DNA of 64,000 bases from assembly GCA_026874595.1 (NCBI GenBank), contig CM049307.1, positions 24,030,362 to 24,094,361 of the forward strand, written 5' to 3'. This DNA comes from Sipunculus nudus. Its lineage: Eukaryota > Annelida > Sipuncula > Golfingiida > Sipunculidae. How positions within the stretch are numbered: the stretch's first letter is position 1; the number at the start of each line of letters is the position of its first letter. Positions 47,826-60,365 of the stretch are shown piece after piece. The notes below the pieces were generated by a model, which made no database searches, was not told the DNA's origin, and saw only the letters and a list, made by a program, of their open reading frames with translations. The position numbers and the translations under genes are program-made.

Positions 47826-49904
47826 TTAACAGGTGATTTTTTTTTAATTTCCAAACCTCTATGCACACAAATAGGAGGCTACAAAAAAATGTTTTGTTAG
47901 AGTACTGTGCTGGAAAACAGACTTTCACACTAACTGACCCATACCATTGATAAAACATGCTGGTTTATAAGGAGTGTCATTATTAACATGCTGGTGATTT
48001 GATTTCTGGAGTTGTAATTTCCCTTCCTGAAATATAAATACAAATGCATGCCATTTAATCCCATATGTCTACAATTTTACCCACCAAATAGTTCATAAAA
48101 TTTAACTTGTATGAATGAAGCACAATAAATTTATTTTTAATTAAATATATAAAATATAACCCTAAATAATAAGAATTTATTAAATATCTCCACAAAGACA
48201 AATAGAACGAAAACTGACCAACAATTAGCACTTAATTGTACATGTATTTAGAATTTCTTTTTTTATACACATATATTTTTACTTTCCATATAGTTTTGTC
48301 TTTTATTTTTTTATAAGGGATAAAGCTTGGCCACATAACGGTTGTGGCTCTGAGCATGTGAACCATTCGCCCTGTAGATAAAACATCACTGATAATACAC
48401 GTTTACTATCATGATATCTGAAGTAAATTACATGCGGGGGTACCAGAGTACAAACCAGATTATATATCAGGTCATGGTTGATCTATAAAGGATGAAGTAA
48501 ACTAGCCCCCAATCACAGTAGTTTAGCCTTGATAACTATGGTATTTAATGCACTGTATACCAACACCTACACAGATTACAAACACCAGCTTAGAGTATGT
48601 ACTTGATAACACACAGCTCCTGTTCATCTTAACTTCTCACATTTACATGTTTAAATTTCTGCCACATAAATAAGCAGTAATTCAATACTCTGTATTTAAT
48701 GGGATAAAAGTATAAAATCTTACATGAAAAAATGTATAAAATTTCTTGAAAAAAGTATGAAAAAGTTAAAATCAATGCCAAATAACATTATTTTTATACA
48801 CATTTTACAGCTTGCAATACTTCTATACAAGCTTCATGTGTGAATATACATATATATCCCAGTATAGATTCCAGTATATCCATATATCAGAGTCCAGTTA
48901 TCTTGTATAACATTGGCAGGATCACATAAAAAAATCTACGCAAATAAAATGTCACTATTTTGAAATATTGTAAGGGCATGGCTACTGCAGTCAATTAGTT
49001 CAGGTAAAAAGCCTATAATCACCAAATGTAAACAGCTTATAATCACCACCTGAAAATGATGATTTTAGAAAAAAGTATAAAAATGTATTAAACTTTGACA
49101 TGCCTGCAGTCAATCTTGCAGAGCTGTGTCTGGGAGGAGGTAATGAGGCAATGCACACAGCACCTCCTATTTCCTCTAAGCTGAACTAAGCATATTTCTT
49201 ACTGTATTATGAGATAAGCATGACAGTTGATCCAGCATGGATGCGGGCTTTCAAAGGAAAGCCCTGAAACATTTCCTTGAACTGTGTGCCATATTCTTAA
49301 GTGCACATGTGAAGGATTAGCTCTGTCCTTGAACTCTCACATTACCTATCAAATATCACAATCCACTTGTTCCATTAGAAAAGTCTCTTGTGACAGCTGG
49401 TATCTTTTATGCCTAATAAGGCTTTGTGTTGCATAAATAAAGAACAGCCTTGCGGGCATTCCCTGCCTCAATAATGAGTACAAGTGTGGATTAGGACATG
49501 GCAGAATATTACATTCCTCATCCAAAAGTAACACAAAGATATAAATAAATTCTCCTATTTAGGTGCTTGCAATTTTAAAGTAGGAATTAATGTCAGTTGA
49601 TTCACATGCAATTGAAGACAACACTATATCTACGCTGATTTTAATTTGGTTGTCAGACTATAAGCAGATATCAATAAGTTATGTTAAATTTAGCAATTAC
49701 CAATTTTGATTGTGAATTAAAAGCTGTCAGTTGTTGCACTAAAATTAACTGCACACACCTCCTGATATCATTATTTGCTCACAGCACCTGGGGTGTGCAG
49801 CCTTTCATGATCTGCCAGAAAACATGATTTTATCTGACAAGAATGCATGTAAATACACCTGTTATGAATAAACAGTGAGTTAATTTTTCTCTTACCAAGA
49901 CAAA
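47826..49904. other. Unassigned AT-rich, probable intron
   Basis: No gene or repeat recognised. Confidence 0.5.
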
Positions 49905-50045
49905 TTGTTCAGGGGAAAATACTGGGCCGATCTTGGAATGGAAACCATGTCGGTCATGCACAAGTCCAGCAAACCAACCGCTTCGCTAGCAAAGCAAGCT
50001 TCACTGGCGAGACAGTTCAGTCCGCTTTTATGTCAACCCATAAAA
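49905..50045 (-). mobile_element. tRNA-derived SINE-like copy 1
   Basis: Homologous to 50172-50320 over its full length (ATTGTTCAGG, ATACTGGGC, CACAAGTC, GCTAGCAAAGCAAGCTTCAC, GTCCGCTTTTATGTCA) but with decayed pol III boxes. Confidence 0.6.
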
Positions 50046-50163
50046 CACTCCCTCTCAAGAGTGTTCTGCTATCAGAACAAGACTAATTATCCCAGGAGTA
50101 ACACTTTGGTGAGCATATTTTCTGGGCCACAAAGTTTACCATCACGTTGGACGAGCCCCCATT

Positions 50164-50330
50164 TTGTTACAAGGAGAAATTGTTCAGGGGGAAATACTGG
50201 GCTGATCCCAGATTCGAACCCCTGTCGGTGGCGCACAAGTCTGGCGTTCCAACTGCTTTGCTAGCAAAGCAAGCTTCACTAGCGACAGAGTTCGGTCCGC
50301 TTTTATGTCACCCCGTAACAAAACAACCAT
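50164..50330 (-). mobile_element. tRNA-derived SINE-like copy 2 with A and B boxes
   Basis: On the minus strand TAGCAAAGCAGT (50263-50252) matches the pol III A box TRGCNNAGYNGG except at the last base. GGGGTTCGAATC (50222-50211) is a B box. The 31-base gap between them is that of a tRNA. The outer flanks TTTTGTTAC / GTAACAAAA are inverted, so the unit might instead be a TIR element that captured a tRNA-like sequence. Confidence 0.6.
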
Positions 50331-51596
50331 ATATAACTGTAATTATTTTGTATGGGACCAATGTTTCTGAGTCCTTATAACATTGTCTTAGAAATGTTAA
50401 GGAGAACACAAGACAATCTTCAAGTATCATTCAAAGTCTAAAAGAACCCTCTCCATAGAAGGAGGATACATCTCATCCTAAAGACCATGCACCATGTGGC
50501 CTGTTTAGAAAGATTCTGATTGTTTTCATGTGGTTAATATATGGCCACTGAGTGCCTCTTTGATAAATAACATGAAGATAAAAATGTCACATTAAATTTT
50601 GACACAGAATATGCCTGTTGTTCTGGACAGTGATGTGGGCCACACTTAGGCCCACCTTTTAAGGGACTATGATGTTGACTCAAGGGATGGGTACTCAGAC
50701 TCAGAGGAGAGCAATCCTGAGATATCAGGCAGAGTCAGTCTTTAGTACTGTAGAGGAGAATCAGGCACTTACTATAAAGACTCACCAAAGTGATCTTCTT
50801 ACAAAACAGTACAGTACACAAAAGTAAGACATTCATATCACTCTGCATAGGGAGTGAAGTAAAATCATTCAAGTAAAAATCATATGTAAATTAACATTAA
50901 AGGACATTTGATAATCTCAAATTTCCATTTCAGGTTTCTTTTTAACAGGGAGATTTGTATTTGACTTGGACTTTTGTCCTACATAACTTGGACATGAAGA
51001 AGGTAGACTTGGAACCCAAACCACAAAAAAAACTTGAATTGGATTGTCTGTACTCTTCCCCATCACACGTTCTGAGAAGTTCAAGATGACAGTGATGGTA
51101 ATCATAACTGCCATTGCAGTAGCAGACTTTTCATGAATATAGGAATATTTTGCATTTGACCAGTTTGAAAAGAATTGATGCATTTTTTTTTTTAAATTAA
51201 GAAGCATATGCAAAAAAGAATCAGTATTACAAACTTGCTTAAGTTTAATAAGTACATCTACATAAATGTGTTACCAACTTTTTGTCAGTGTACTTATATT
51301 GTGTATACTTTGTCGAGATATATATTGTCAAGATATACAACAAAATGGTTTTCTTCATGTTCAGTAAACTCAAAGAGTAAAATGAAAAGAAACATGTTAA
51401 ACGTTTTTAAAATCAGGATTGGAATATTTTAATTGGAACGGACACAAAACCTCAACATATTTCGTCAGATTTGAAATGATGTGATAAAAAATGCCATAAT
51501 TTTAAATCACTGTATAACAAGGGACCCATGGGTCACAAAGTTCAGCTGTATATTTGGATAATTTTAGCAAATGCAGTATATACTTATTTCTTGTTT

Positions 51597-51597
<1 letters not shown>
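50331..51597. other. Unassigned AT-rich, probable intron
   Basis: No gene or repeat recognised. The 98-codon minus frame at 50917-51213 has no domain and normal AT-rich composition. Confidence 0.5.

Positions 51598-51650
<53 letters not shown>
51598..51650. repeat. AT microsatellite
   Basis: Pure (TA)n with one TT interruption. Confidence 0.9.
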
Positions 51651-51652
<2 letters not shown>

Positions 51653-52409
51653 CATTTGTTTTATGGACTTACATCAAAGAAGAAGGACTCTCATGATCAA
51701 ATGATTCTAGGAGTATCATTATTTCAGCTATATGACAGTAATAAGTGCATAAAATAACCATGGGAATGTATGAACACCTGTCAATTATAGAATATGGAAG
51801 CAAATGAAGATAAGCTGAAGTAAAATAAAACACATTTTATAGGTTAACTGAAATAAAATGCAGTAAAAAAATTTAAAAAAATCGTTCACTATATATTATA
51901 CCGTTTAATACATGTATATGAAAATTGTGACCTGAAACCATTTAAAAATGCAATAAGGAAAAAAAAATTATGTGCTTGAGAGTTATAGGAAAGGAAAGAT
52001 CTGACCAACAATAATAATTCTGAAAAACAGGTTAAATATTTCCATACGCAAAACAATTCAAAACAATTTAAATATGGCTAAAAGTATCTCCAATCATGGT
52101 TTTAATATATCATTCATAAGACTGAACATATTACAATTTAAAGCTATATACTTAAGATATATATTGAAGATTATTAAATGCCATTATTAAACCTTAAAAT
52201 GTGACAACTAGTACTTATCAGAATCTAATATTTTATCACATTTCAAAAACATTTAATTATATATTTGCAATATGCTGAGCATGGGATTGGCTGACTGATG
52301 ATGTAGCAAGACATGAAGAATTATTTTGTAATAAAAGAAAACACATTATGAAATTATAAGACTTGTCTTGTTTATTGATCCTGTCAACTGGAAGGGGTGG
52401 GGTGGGGTG

Positions 52410-52440
<31 letters not shown>

Positions 52441-54912
52441 CTGGGAGCTCTTAGTGGTGCTTACTACAGGCAGCCTGACCTAAAATCAGCTAGCTGCCCA
52501 AGTAACTTGCTTAACAAACCCTGCAGGGCGCATGGCTACAACACCAAGACAGTAACCTTGCATTGAACAGTACTCATAGGAAAAACTTGTTTCATAATTA
52601 TTATATATTTAATGATAAACAAAGATGGACAGACAGAGCTACTCACTTTATGTCCCATTCTGCCGAGGCAAGAATATATGTTTCAATTAGAAATGTTTTA
52701 TTACACTAATTATTTTTTTCTAATTTAACAAATTCTCTTACAGTTGCTATAAAACTAATGGGCCTGTCCAAAGGTGCAAGGGTTCAATGGCAAAGGAGGG
52801 GGGGGGGGGGGGGGATAAATGGTGCATACACACACAGAAATTTAAGGCAACAGTGCTTACAGGAGGAAAAATTTATTTTTAATTATTAAATATTTAAAAA
52901 CAGACAGAGAAAGGGACAAATAAAGCCAATAACTTAATTTCATATTCTTAGGCTGAAAATGAGCAATTGTCTGCATAAGATCCTCATTCTTTTTCTTACA
53001 TCAATTTTTTTTTCAAGTTTATATATTTTATACATTTGCAATATAAAATATATATCTGAATATATGTTGATTCACAATTCTAAACTGCATCACTATTTAT
53101 CCCTAATTTTCAGATAACAACACAATATACACACATATGTATTTATTTTTTTCCATAAAAATATATATATATATATATTATAAATTTACAAAACAATAAA
53201 GATCTGAAAATATAACATGATTAAGAATTTACGATTTTAAATATCACCTTTATTTATCAATAAGGCTCATACATTATCAAATTATGCTGCCTAATGGGTT
53301 AAACTATATTTTAATTTGTTAAAATTATTTAAAAGGAAATTTACATTACCATGTCAACATGGCATTATGGATTACTCCTTGAACTGGAACAGACTGTTCA
53401 ATGGAGTGGAATGGGCTTTTCAATTTAGAAAATAAATTTTAACCAAGAACAACTTTTACATCACACTTGGTGTTGGCGGGGGGGGGGGGGGGGGGGGGGG
53501 CTGAGGGGGTGATATGAGAATAACTGTACACCTATGACCAATGCTCCACCAATGACCCATTACAAATTAGGTAAGCAGAGAGAGCTGTACTAAATGACCT
53601 CCAGTGACCAACCTGGGCTTCTTGACAATGCAAGTGAATACAATAAGAGAATCCTAACAAATTCAATAACAAGCCTAATTTTGGAGTTTTTATTTTCAAA
53701 TTTAAGATTTTGACAGATTTATTACTTAGTGTTTATGCTGTGAAAACTATATCCACAGTGCTTACAGAAAAAAAACATGCTGTGTCAAATGTTGGGCAAC
53801 ATTTAAGGTACTGATTTTATATTTATGTTAATAACTTTGCCAATAAAAATTTGCAAAATTCAGATCTAATTTGGGTATACAATTGAATCTTTATATAAAT
53901 AATGTTATATCCCTGAAAAAAAAAAGTCTCTAGCTCCAATAATTCTCATGTTAAATGAGTAAATATCTTGATGGATTTTTTACAAAGTGCATTATGTTTG
54001 GGCCCACGACTTCAAGAAATTACACAATACTGACCTAATTTCTGGTATGTACACAGAAAATAAATAGAGGAATATTTCTGTGAAATATAATCAATAACAG
54101 ATTAGTGGTTTTTATAGCAGGCTGTCTTGAAGTGTCACAATGGGTTTTAAATGGAAATTTAGGTTTTTCTGAATATCTCAATGGAAGGAAGTCGTAGTGA
54201 CCCAATTTTAGGTATGGTAGGAGATTTTGGGAACATCTAACAGAAGCCAAATTTCAGATTCATAGGTCCTATTGATTCAAAACATGCCAGTTTAACTGAT
54301 GGACAGAAACATGGATGGCATGACAGACAGATATGGACAGACAGCCGCTGGACAAAGGACCATCTCTATAGCTCATTGTAGTCAGCTGAGCTAACACTGT
54401 TCAGTATTAAGAAATCTTCAAATTTTAATTAAAAGGTAATGACCACCATCAAAACCTGTTTTTTTTTCTTGGACAACATATACAGAGGAGGGTGCACATA
54501 GGTAGCTTTGTGCAGGTAAACAGCCCTGTCTCAGTTACCGTGTATGGACTGTATTTTATACTAATGCCTTGCCATGGTGGGCCCAAGGCAAGTACCCTGG
54601 GCATTTTCCATACAAACCTTCACAAAGTAGGATGGACCATAACTCATTTGCATATTCTATAAATAGCATCAGTTCTGAGAATTACTGCTGCAGTGGGTCA
54701 TGGTCAATGATAAACAGTAGGTGAACCGGGGCATGGTAAAGCTTACCATATGTCCCATTATAATGACAAGGAAACACTGTCAGACACACAACACACAAAC
54801 ATGCACATAGACACACACCCTACTCCACTCAAACACATATTGTACTATTCATCGTGTGGTTGACCGCTGACAAACACACAATATACTTTCTACATTGTGT
54901 GGCAGACCCCTG

Positions 54913-54916
<4 letters not shown>
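51651..54916. other. AT-rich with GA and poly-G tracts
   Basis: (GA)n at about 52411-52434, 17 G at 52798-52814, 23 G at 53478-53500. No gene supported. Confidence 0.6.

Positions 54917-54957
<41 letters not shown>
54917..54957. repeat. AT microsatellite
   Basis: Pure (AT)n. Confidence 0.9.
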
Positions 54958-54966
<9 letters not shown>

Positions 54967-55017
54967 CAAACTATTGGGGTTAGTATATACATTAAATTTT
55001 GTTAAGGCATCAAAATC

Positions 55018-55460
55018 AACATTTATGTGAAGGTGAGAAAGTTAAGAGACAGAATGAAAGAGAGGGGGAAAAAGAAAAAGAGAGAAAATTAATGAGTACA
55101 AGAGAAAGAGTTGAGATGAGTGAGAGAGTAAGAATGAGAAAAATTAAGAAAGGAAGGGAGAGAGAGAAAGAGAGTGAAAGAGAGAAAGTAAGAGTAAAAA
55201 CATGAGTCAAAGAGAGGGAAAAAAAGAGAAAGGGAGACAATTTACGAGTACAAGAGAAAGAGTTGGGATGAGTGAGAGAGTACTTGAAGAATGAGAAATA
55301 CTGAGAGAGAAAAAAAGAGAGAAAGAGAGAATGAGAGAGAGAGAAAAAAAAAAGAAAGGGAGAAAATTAAAAGAGTACAAGAGAAAGAGTTGGGATGAGT
55401 GAGAGAGTAAGAATGAGACAAATTAAGAAAAAAAGGGACAGAGAGAGAGAGAGAGTTAAT
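55018..55460 (+). repeat. ~440-bp homopurine tract with tandem units
   Basis: Almost only A and G on the plus strand. GTACAAGAGAAAGAGTT followed by GATGAGTGAGAGAGTA recurs at about 55096, 55247 and 55375 (periods about 151 and 128), so it is a degraded tandem repeat rather than a simple microsatellite. The Glu/Lys/Arg-rich and Ser/Leu-rich frames on the two strands are by-products. Confidence 0.85.
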
Positions 55461-56194
55461 CTGGCATTAAATAAAAGGTTACTTGAGTAGAAGGCAGAGT
55501 TAAGTACAGTATTTGACATCATGTGACCACAGTTACCACAGTAGATTTGCACCCACTCACAACAGAGCTACCTGTACCTATGGTGGTCTTGCTCTTTGAG
55601 CATTATTAAGCAAACATGCTGTTGTTGTGCATGAAAAACACAGGAACACCTATTAATATTACACCTATTTTTGGCTATTTTTTTTACATAATGGTATAAC
55701 AAAGCTGTCCTGATGTTCATAGGTCTCAAAATAAAACTAAAAAATCTGTGCAGTTGAAATACAAGCACCTGAGAATCACTGGGACATGGATTAAGTCAAG
55801 CATGAATTGTCTCATGATCTAAGAACCCTCCAAATTTCTGGTATTTGAAAAAGCCTAAACTTTAACATTACAAGCCTTTGGCAATAGGTATACTAGCAGG
55901 TACTGCTTTTGAAATAGGATTTGTCTTATAACCATCATCTACTGACATGCTACCTAGGTGGCAGCACAAGTAAACACATACTGATAACAGTGGTGGTGGT
56001 GCCACAAGAATGTGCAACAGGAAAAGGTAGCAAAGGTCTGTGGGAAAACCTGTTTTCAGAATTATATATAAAGAAACTCTAGAGAAGCAGTTACATGATA
56101 TTGTTGTATCTTTGTTATCAATACATGTTTTCCCAGAGCAGGCTGACTTTTATTATAGAACATCAACTGTTCCAGTCAATAAGCCAGAAAACAC
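55461..56194. other. Unassigned, probable intron
   Basis: No gene or repeat recognised. Confidence 0.5.
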
Positions 56195-56258
56195 CATGTA
56201 ACCTCCACACATGTAACCTCCACACATGTAACCCCCACACATGTGACCTCCACACATG
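56195..56258 (+). repeat. 15-bp tandem repeat, four units
   Basis: CATGTAACCTCCACA four times with one- or two-base changes, then a partial fifth. Confidence 0.9.
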
Positions 56259-56271
56259 AAACTACATTGAA

Positions 56272-56472
56272 TATAGTGAAACCTGTGATATGAGACCACC
56301 CATTGGACTGGCCAAAATTTGTCTTAATTCACAGGTGGTCTTATTATATAGGTCAGCTATAACCAATGTGAATACTGTCAGTTCACCCAAGGGTGGTCTT
56401 TAATAAGACAGGTGGTCTTATAAGACAGGTGGTCTTATTAGACAGGTGGTCTTCTAAACAGGTTCCACTGTA
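56272..56472. mobile_element. CAGTGGAACC-type MITE, 201 bp
   Basis: Left TATAGTGAAACCTG...GAGACCACC, right GGTGGTCTTCTAAACAGG then TTCCACTGTA: matching inverted ends at a TA. The right part contains three tandem copies of AGACAGGTGGTCTTA. This end type is characteristic of pogo/Tigger-like Tc1-mariner relatives (recalled). Confidence 0.75.
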
Positions 56473-57892
56473 TGTGTTAATATTATGAGTAACAGAATCC
56501 TCATTTCGATGGACAGTGATTACTCCAACTCATTATTGCAGTGTGCAAGTATTCATTTGCAGCACCAGATGGCACCACCGGCATAACATAAATGTGGCAT
56601 TCAGATTCAACAGGTGCACAAAGTATTGTGAACAAAAATAAAATTTTCACAGAAAATTTATACAAACAGTTGAATGAGATAAAGATGGGCTTATAACTGA
56701 GCTAAAAATTTATTATAAATGTAAACTCTGAGGCTCTTAGAATCTTATCTTTGTATATCTGTTTATCATTAAAGTTAAATAAGTTATCTTTGCATTTATC
56801 CATTTATTATAAGAGTAAACTTGTAAAGTATATTTTAGCCGGAGTTAACTTGTAAACTATTTTATTCATTCTGTTCAAATTCTGAATTATTTCTTATGAA
56901 AGTACACTTCACCTTTATTTTCTTGGCACTGTTTAAACACAACCTGTTACCATGGTGATTTATAACAAAAGCCTGAAAACAGAGAGTTATTGCTGCAATC
57001 TAAATCAGCCCAGGATCCTGTTCCCGTGGTGATTCCTGGAAGTCAGCTAGGTATGGTAGGACTGACATTTATGCAGGGCATCCATTATGTTATTCCCGGA
57101 ATAATCATGCCCAACTGCAAATAGCAATGTCCCTTAGGCCTTGAAAAATCAATGGGATTGATGTCTGAAAATGAGGAAATTTGAGCCAGCTTGTTGTAAA
57201 CTAAACCCCTGCCACCTGATGTTAAATGAAACATATAAAAAATTCTGATTCATCATTTGAAAACTGCAGAGTATCAGGTACACAGGTGTCTATTTTTTTA
57301 AACATTTACCTTATGTCTAACATGTAAAGTTAGCAGCCTAATCACGTTACTAAACTGCTCCATTTTTAAATCAGGTTTCTTGGGGGTCTGCAAGTACTTT
57401 ACAGGGATCTTTTCTGGAAATGTTAAACACACAGCCACTGTCTGTGGGCTTAGACAGCCTTCTTATGTGGCAGCTTTACCGTTGCTGGTCTGAGCTGATC
57501 AATAAGTCAGTAATGCTGGTTTATCTGAAGCATTTCCTGGAATCAGCATTCCAGGGCCCCTGGTCAATATATTTAGCATCAAAATTTCCGGGAATTTCCT
57601 GAATAAGACTAGCTTAGCTTTTATACTGAAAGCTTTATGAATATTATTCTAAAACATGATGGGAAAGTATTTTTATACAATGATTGCTTTGAAATAACTT
57701 AGATCACCTGAACCTGAAATAAAATGCTTTACCACTAATTCCACTTGTGGTGACAAGAGTATTTACAACATGAAGATGAGGTGAAGCTGAAAAGAGCCTT
57801 CAGCTTAAAGAACATTATGTATGGATGGTAAAAGAAACAAGTACAGAAAATCTGTACTAACATGGACTTGTTTGGCTTACATCTGAATGAAG
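56473..57892. other. Unassigned, probable intron
   Basis: A GC-richer patch at 57420-57600 is open on plus for 60 codons without recognisable domain. Confidence 0.5.
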
Positions 57893-58065
57893 TACAGTAA
57901 CATCTAGCCTAACAACCACCTCAGTTAAGCAACCATTTCAAAATAACAACCACTTTTCCAATTTGCTTTGCTCTTTATATCAGACCTAACTAAGATGACC
58001 ACCGAAAAAATATAGACAACTTTATCCAGGTCCATTGGTGGTCATAATTTTGAGGTTTAACTTAA
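57893..58065. mobile_element. CAGTGGAACC-type MITE, decayed
   Basis: TACAGTAACATC...ACAACCACC at the left; GGTGGTCATAATTTTGAGG at the right as its inverse. Internal AACCACC repeats as in the neighbouring elements. Confidence 0.6.
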
Positions 58066-58250
58066 CCTATGCTTAAAGGGGCCCAATCCCTGGTCTGACC
58101 TTTATATAGTAAGGGTTATCCCTTGGAGTTTTTATAAAAAAAGGCCAGAAAACATGGCTACCACCACACACAGGCTGCTTGTTTTGTTTATATCAATGTG
58201 TTTATGAATTGTGGGGCCTGCCAAAATAATCAAAACAAATAAAAAAAGGG

Positions 58251-58370
58251 CATCTGGCAGCAAGTCAGATAAGCCAGAGCTTTGCAAATGGCATTTTGCA
58301 ACAAGTGACCTTTCTACCTCCGCATATATGCAACCAACCACCTTAGGTTACATATTTTTTCCTTTTGTTA
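58251..58370 (+). repeat. Dispersed repeat, related to 21345-21490
   Basis: CATCTGGCAGCAAGTCAGAT, AGCCAGAGCTTTGCAAATGG, AGTGACCTTTCTACCTCCGC; open on plus (SGSKSDKPELCKWHF). Opposite orientation to the 21-kb copy. Confidence 0.6.
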
Positions 58371-58988
58371 ACAAAGCTCTGTTCACAAACACATTGTTGA
58401 TAAACAAGTTTATACATCCCTCACAGAGGCATTATAAGAACTTTTCATGAACGGATTTACCCTAAGATCATATATATATATATATACACAGAGGAAGCTA
58501 GAAATCACATAAATTCTTTTTCAAAAGGTATGTTAATGGGCACCTTTCATTTTTTTTAGATATCCTGCTCACATGGCAAAAACTTTACAATTAACATAAG
58601 TGAAAGCAAACCTACAGACAAAACCCTGTCTTTTAGTTAGCCACATTTTTTAGAATTAAGGAGAATGAATCTAAATTTAATATTTACAGTTTTACTTTCA
58701 CAAATGGCAAAATGAGCCACTGTTGTTGAAACTACAGTGACATTTCAATGAAAATTAAAACTGAAGCATGGTATAGCTTGTAAAAAAATGAAATCTAATA
58801 AACATAGAGCCTTACTACTGGACATTTATTCAAATATACTTGTGAAACTGTTTTAAACATATTCATTAATACAACCATACCAAGGGCTTAAACAGGTGAT
58901 CAGTTTTGGACACCAAGCACAATCCAACTCATGCTTGAGAACTTGTTACAGTCTACAAGGAGACATTTAATGTGGATCTTAACATCTC

Positions 58989-58989
<1 letters not shown>
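58371..58989. other. Unassigned AT-rich, probable intron
   Basis: A short (AT)n at about 58471; nothing else recognised. Confidence 0.5.

Positions 58990-59062
<73 letters not shown>
58990..59062. repeat. GT/AT microsatellite (left side of an insertion)
   Basis: (GT)n to 59010 then (AT)n to 59062. The AT run resumes at 60364, on the far side of the inserted element. Confidence 0.9.
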
Positions 59063-59068
<6 letters not shown>

Positions 59069-60365
59069 TGGAACCCCACCTTGCGACCACCCCACAATTG
59101 CAACCACCCCACAATTACAACCACTTTGCTTGGTCCTGATTTTTTTAGGTTTATTTATGTATATAAATGACTCAAAATTACGACCACCCCTGAATTCAGA
59201 ATTACGACCTGGTTAACTGGCCCCAGCGCTAATGCGACCCCGCTAATACAACCACCGACGAGAAGTACTGAAACAACATTTGTCACCAGTCAATGGCTGT
59301 GCCTTGTCACAGGCGCCTTAACGATAGATCAAAGAGGGTTATTAGTTTTCCCAACCCAAATGTTAATCTGGTCCCACATATCTTCCTGACTCAGTGTCCG
59401 CGCCGAGACTTTTGAGGCCTACGTGATGTTCAAAGAGGGCAACCATCTGCTTTATTACTTAATAAGCCATTCAGCCTGGCTAACTGCCCTGGGGTCTTGG
59501 CTAGTGATGCTAATTGCCCCTCGTGATCACCAGTGATCACCCTCGGTGTGAGAGCTGTTACTCATCACATACTTTTCTATCCTCATTGGTCCAATAAACC
59601 ATCTAGTTAATCCTAAATGTGCTCATAACTTATACTGAGTATTGAGAAGTCAGTAAAATGTATAAATAAAGCTTGCATGGGGGTAAATCCCTCACATTGT
59701 CCCGCCTTATCAGATAGACCGCTGTCAGTTTATTTCTATACTGGTTAAGTCTGCATTTAAATTGCTTGCTGTTGTGTGACCATCCCTCGGAGAGAAAGAG
59801 CTCTCCTTGAAGGAGAAAGTGGCTTTAATCAAGGCGACAACACCAGGATGAAGTCAGCGCCAACAGGCTGTGCCTGTGCTTTACATGCGTGACCTCACAA
59901 CAAACTACTTTGGACTCATTCATGAAGAATTAACATCCACTGATATTCTATTCACATGCTTTCAAAACGCCAAGTTACACGTCTTCCGTGCACCTATCCT
60001 GTCACGTATTATGTTAAATATGTATTCAGTTGGTTGTTTTCGTATTGCCTCTAGTGTATTTATGGGTTAATCGTCAGGCATTATGTATGTGTACATGTAT
60101 ATTTATTTTTATCATGAATAAATATTTAAAACAATTTTGTTTTCTTTTCAACTACACACAAAAACATTCATAATAAGGGTCATGGCAAAGTAAAACATTT
60201 TGTTATAATTCATATTGAAGTTATGCAATTAATACACACTTATACACATTAAACATCGGCATGTTATATGAAACCAAGGTAAGAATTTCACAAATACGAC
60301 CACCCCCAAATTACGACCACTTTGCTCAGTCCCCAGGGTGGTCGTAATTGTGGGGTTCCACTGTA
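59063..60365. mobile_element. 1.3-kb CAGTGGAACC-type TIR element inside a TA microsatellite
   Basis: Left CAGTGGAACCCCACCTTGCG, right ...GTCGTAATTGTGGGG then TTCCACTGTA: inverted ends of about 25 bases. GACCACC/AACCACC motifs crowd both subterminal regions (about 59080-59260 and 60298-60345). The interior (59270-60290) is unlike the ends, somewhat GC-richer, with at most a 66-codon frame; no transposase or DDE motif is visible. Best read as a non-autonomous pogo/Tigger-like element with unrelated captured filler (inference). Confidence 0.75.

Noticed and set aside
54999..55240. Lys/Glu/Arg-rich plus frame and Ser/Leu-rich minus frame
   Set aside because: By-products of the homopurine tract.
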